A stretch of DNA of 6,169 nt from assembly GCA_021156225.1 (NCBI GenBank), contig JAJNBN010000230.1:1-6169 (forward strand), in the 5' to 3' direction. Both the position numbers and the translations under genes were made by a program. This document shows, piece by piece, positions 5,320 through 6,169 of this stretch. Source of the DNA: Verrucomicrobiota bacterium. GTDB lineage: Bacteria; Verrucomicrobiota; Verrucomicrobiia; Limisphaerales; JAEYXS01. Every line of letters starts with the position of its first letter. Position 1 is the stretch's first letter. The notes under the pieces were generated by a model. That model was not told where the DNA came from and ran no database searches. It saw only the letters and a program-made list of their open reading frames with translations.

Positions 5320-6169
5320 TTAATACAGCCACTTCTCAATCTTCGCGTCGTTGGAAAGGATCACACCCTGGCGGCGATAAGCCCAGCACATGTAGCTGAT
5401 ACTCACGAAGAAGGACGCGGGCAAACGGTTCGCCGCGCAGATCTTCACGCCAAGCAGAGTCGTCTTGCCGCCGAAGCCCATCGGCCCGATGCCCAGTTCG
5501 TTCGCGGTCTTCAGGATGTCCTGTTCGAGGGCGTCGAGTTCGGGATTCGGATTGCGGTCCTCGATGGTGCGGAGGAATTGTTGCTTGCTGAATTCGTAGC
5601 TCGTGGCGCGGTCACCGCCGATGCACACGCCGAGGATGCCCGGACCGCAACCTTTGCCTTGCGCTTGCAGCACAGCATCCAGGATGACCTTGCGGCAACC
5701 ATCGAGGTCGCGGTTCGCCTTCAGCTTCTCGATGGGCAGCGAATATTGCGCGCCGACATTTTCACAGCCACCACCTTTGAGGATAAGGGACACTTTGATC
5801 TCATTCGAGCGGTGTTGATGACAATGGACCGTGGGTGAACCCGGACCCACATTCGTGCCATCATTCTTGCCCGTGAGCGAATCCACCGAGTTCTGGCGCA
5901 GGTAACCTTTCTTCGTGGCAAAGGTCACTGCAGCACGGGCGGTTTCTTCAAATTCGATTTGGTCAAAGCCTACAGGGCATTCCACGTAGAAGATGATGCT
6001 GCCGGTATCCTGGCAGATGGGCTGGGATTTCTGCTTGGCCAGCTTGATGTTCGCCTCGATGATTTTGAAGGCCGATTCGGCAATCGTGCCCTTCTTCTAG
6101 TTCTCCACCGACGTCAAAATGGCTTTCTGCACGTCATCAGGTATCTCCGCCGAGGTCCGGCGGATCAGT
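5320..6169 (-). CDS. Class I fumarate hydratase, alpha subunit (5' partial, interrupted by in-frame TAG)
   Basis: The frame enters at the window edge and covers 281 residues plus one stop codon, nearly a full-length alpha subunit. It starts LIRRTSAEIPDDVQKAI, close to the usual N-terminus. It then shows PICQDTGSIIFYV (visible residues 50-62; Cys52 is the likely first 4Fe-4S ligand), LILKGGGCENVG, GKGCGPGILGVCIGGDRA with another likely cluster Cys, MGFGGKTTLLGVKI, and SYMCWAYRR followed by a normal end, GVILSNDAKIEKWLY. Codon 24 (6097-6099) is TAG, with matching family sequence in the same frame on both sides, so this is a substitution and not a frameshift. The first good restart, GTG at 5985, would lose the ICQDTG cysteine. 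The gene is therefore a pseudogene, a sequencing error or a readthrough case. The stop is four bases before the inserted gene. L-tartrate dehydratase alpha is an alternative. Confidence 0.85.
6097..6099 (-). other. In-frame amber codon in the fumarase alpha gene
   Basis: On the - strand the codons read GTG GAG AAC TAG AAG AAG GGC, encoding VEN-stop-KKG. The conserved fumarase frame continues unbroken on both sides. TAG serves as a normal stop for two other genes here (1071-1073 and 4152-4154), so general reassignment of TAG is unlikely. One base change from AAG, GAG or CAG would explain it, and this linker position tolerates variation in the family. Confidence 0.9.

Noticed and set aside
6097..6099. 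TAG reassigned as a sense codon across the genome
   Set aside because: TAG ends two other genes in this window at sensible C-termini (1071-1073 and pyrB at 4152-4154).

Overview
The window looks like chromosomal DNA from a Verrucomicrobiota-type bacterium, perhaps Pedosphaera/Limisphaerales-like. That placement is inferred from the tandem pseudopilin-like proteins carrying an H-X9-DG tail, from the roughly 60 % GC housekeeping genes and from weak Shine-Dalgarno sites. No rRNA or other strong taxonomic marker is present.

Layout, left to right. (1) Positions 1-1073 hold two tandem paralogous pseudopilin-like genes on the + strand. The first is cut by the window edge, and the two are coupled by an ATGA overlap. 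Their GC is about 48-50 %, lower than the genes that follow. (2) Positions 1156-2208 hold an Mrp/ApbC-type P-loop ATPase for Fe-S cluster handling; it has an N-terminal MIP18-like domain but no C-terminal CxxC. The 82 bases before it are pyrimidine-rich and show no clear promoter or terminator. (3) Positions 2202-2330 carry repeated TTAAC motifs and a candidate promoter ahead of a small 72-residue protein (2333-2551). (4) Positions 2568-4154 hold a pyrimidine control unit. It runs in order: a well-formed PyrR-binding stem-loop, a 19-codon leader ORF whose Shine-Dalgarno lies in that stem, an intrinsic terminator inside the leader ORF, pyrR, and pyrB overlapping pyrR by ATGA. (5) Positions 4177-4211 are a strong hairpin serving as a shared terminator for the converging units. 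(6) Positions 4243-6169 on the - strand encode a two-subunit class I fumarase. An uncharacterised low-GC gene sits exactly between the alpha and beta subunit genes, and the alpha gene has an in-frame TAG near its N-terminus.

How the parts work together. The most notable system is the pyr leader. When PyrR (with UMP) binds the stem-loop it should hide the leader ORF's ribosome site. Without a ribosome on the leader, the terminator hairpin should form and stop transcription before pyrR-pyrB. When pyrimidines are low, a ribosome translating the leader would run into the hairpin, keep it open, and could reinitiate at pyrR, whose start is two bases after the leader stop and has no Shine-Dalgarno of its own. 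This resembles the ribosome-dependent PyrR attenuation proposed, as I recall it, for Thermus strain ZO5, more than the Bacillus antiterminator mechanism. The encoded PyrR keeps most of the residues known to matter for RNA binding in Bacillus PyrR.

The fumarase region is the second point of interest: three tightly packed genes, the middle one apparently foreign, and an amber codon that would inactivate the alpha subunit unless it is a sequencing error or is read through.
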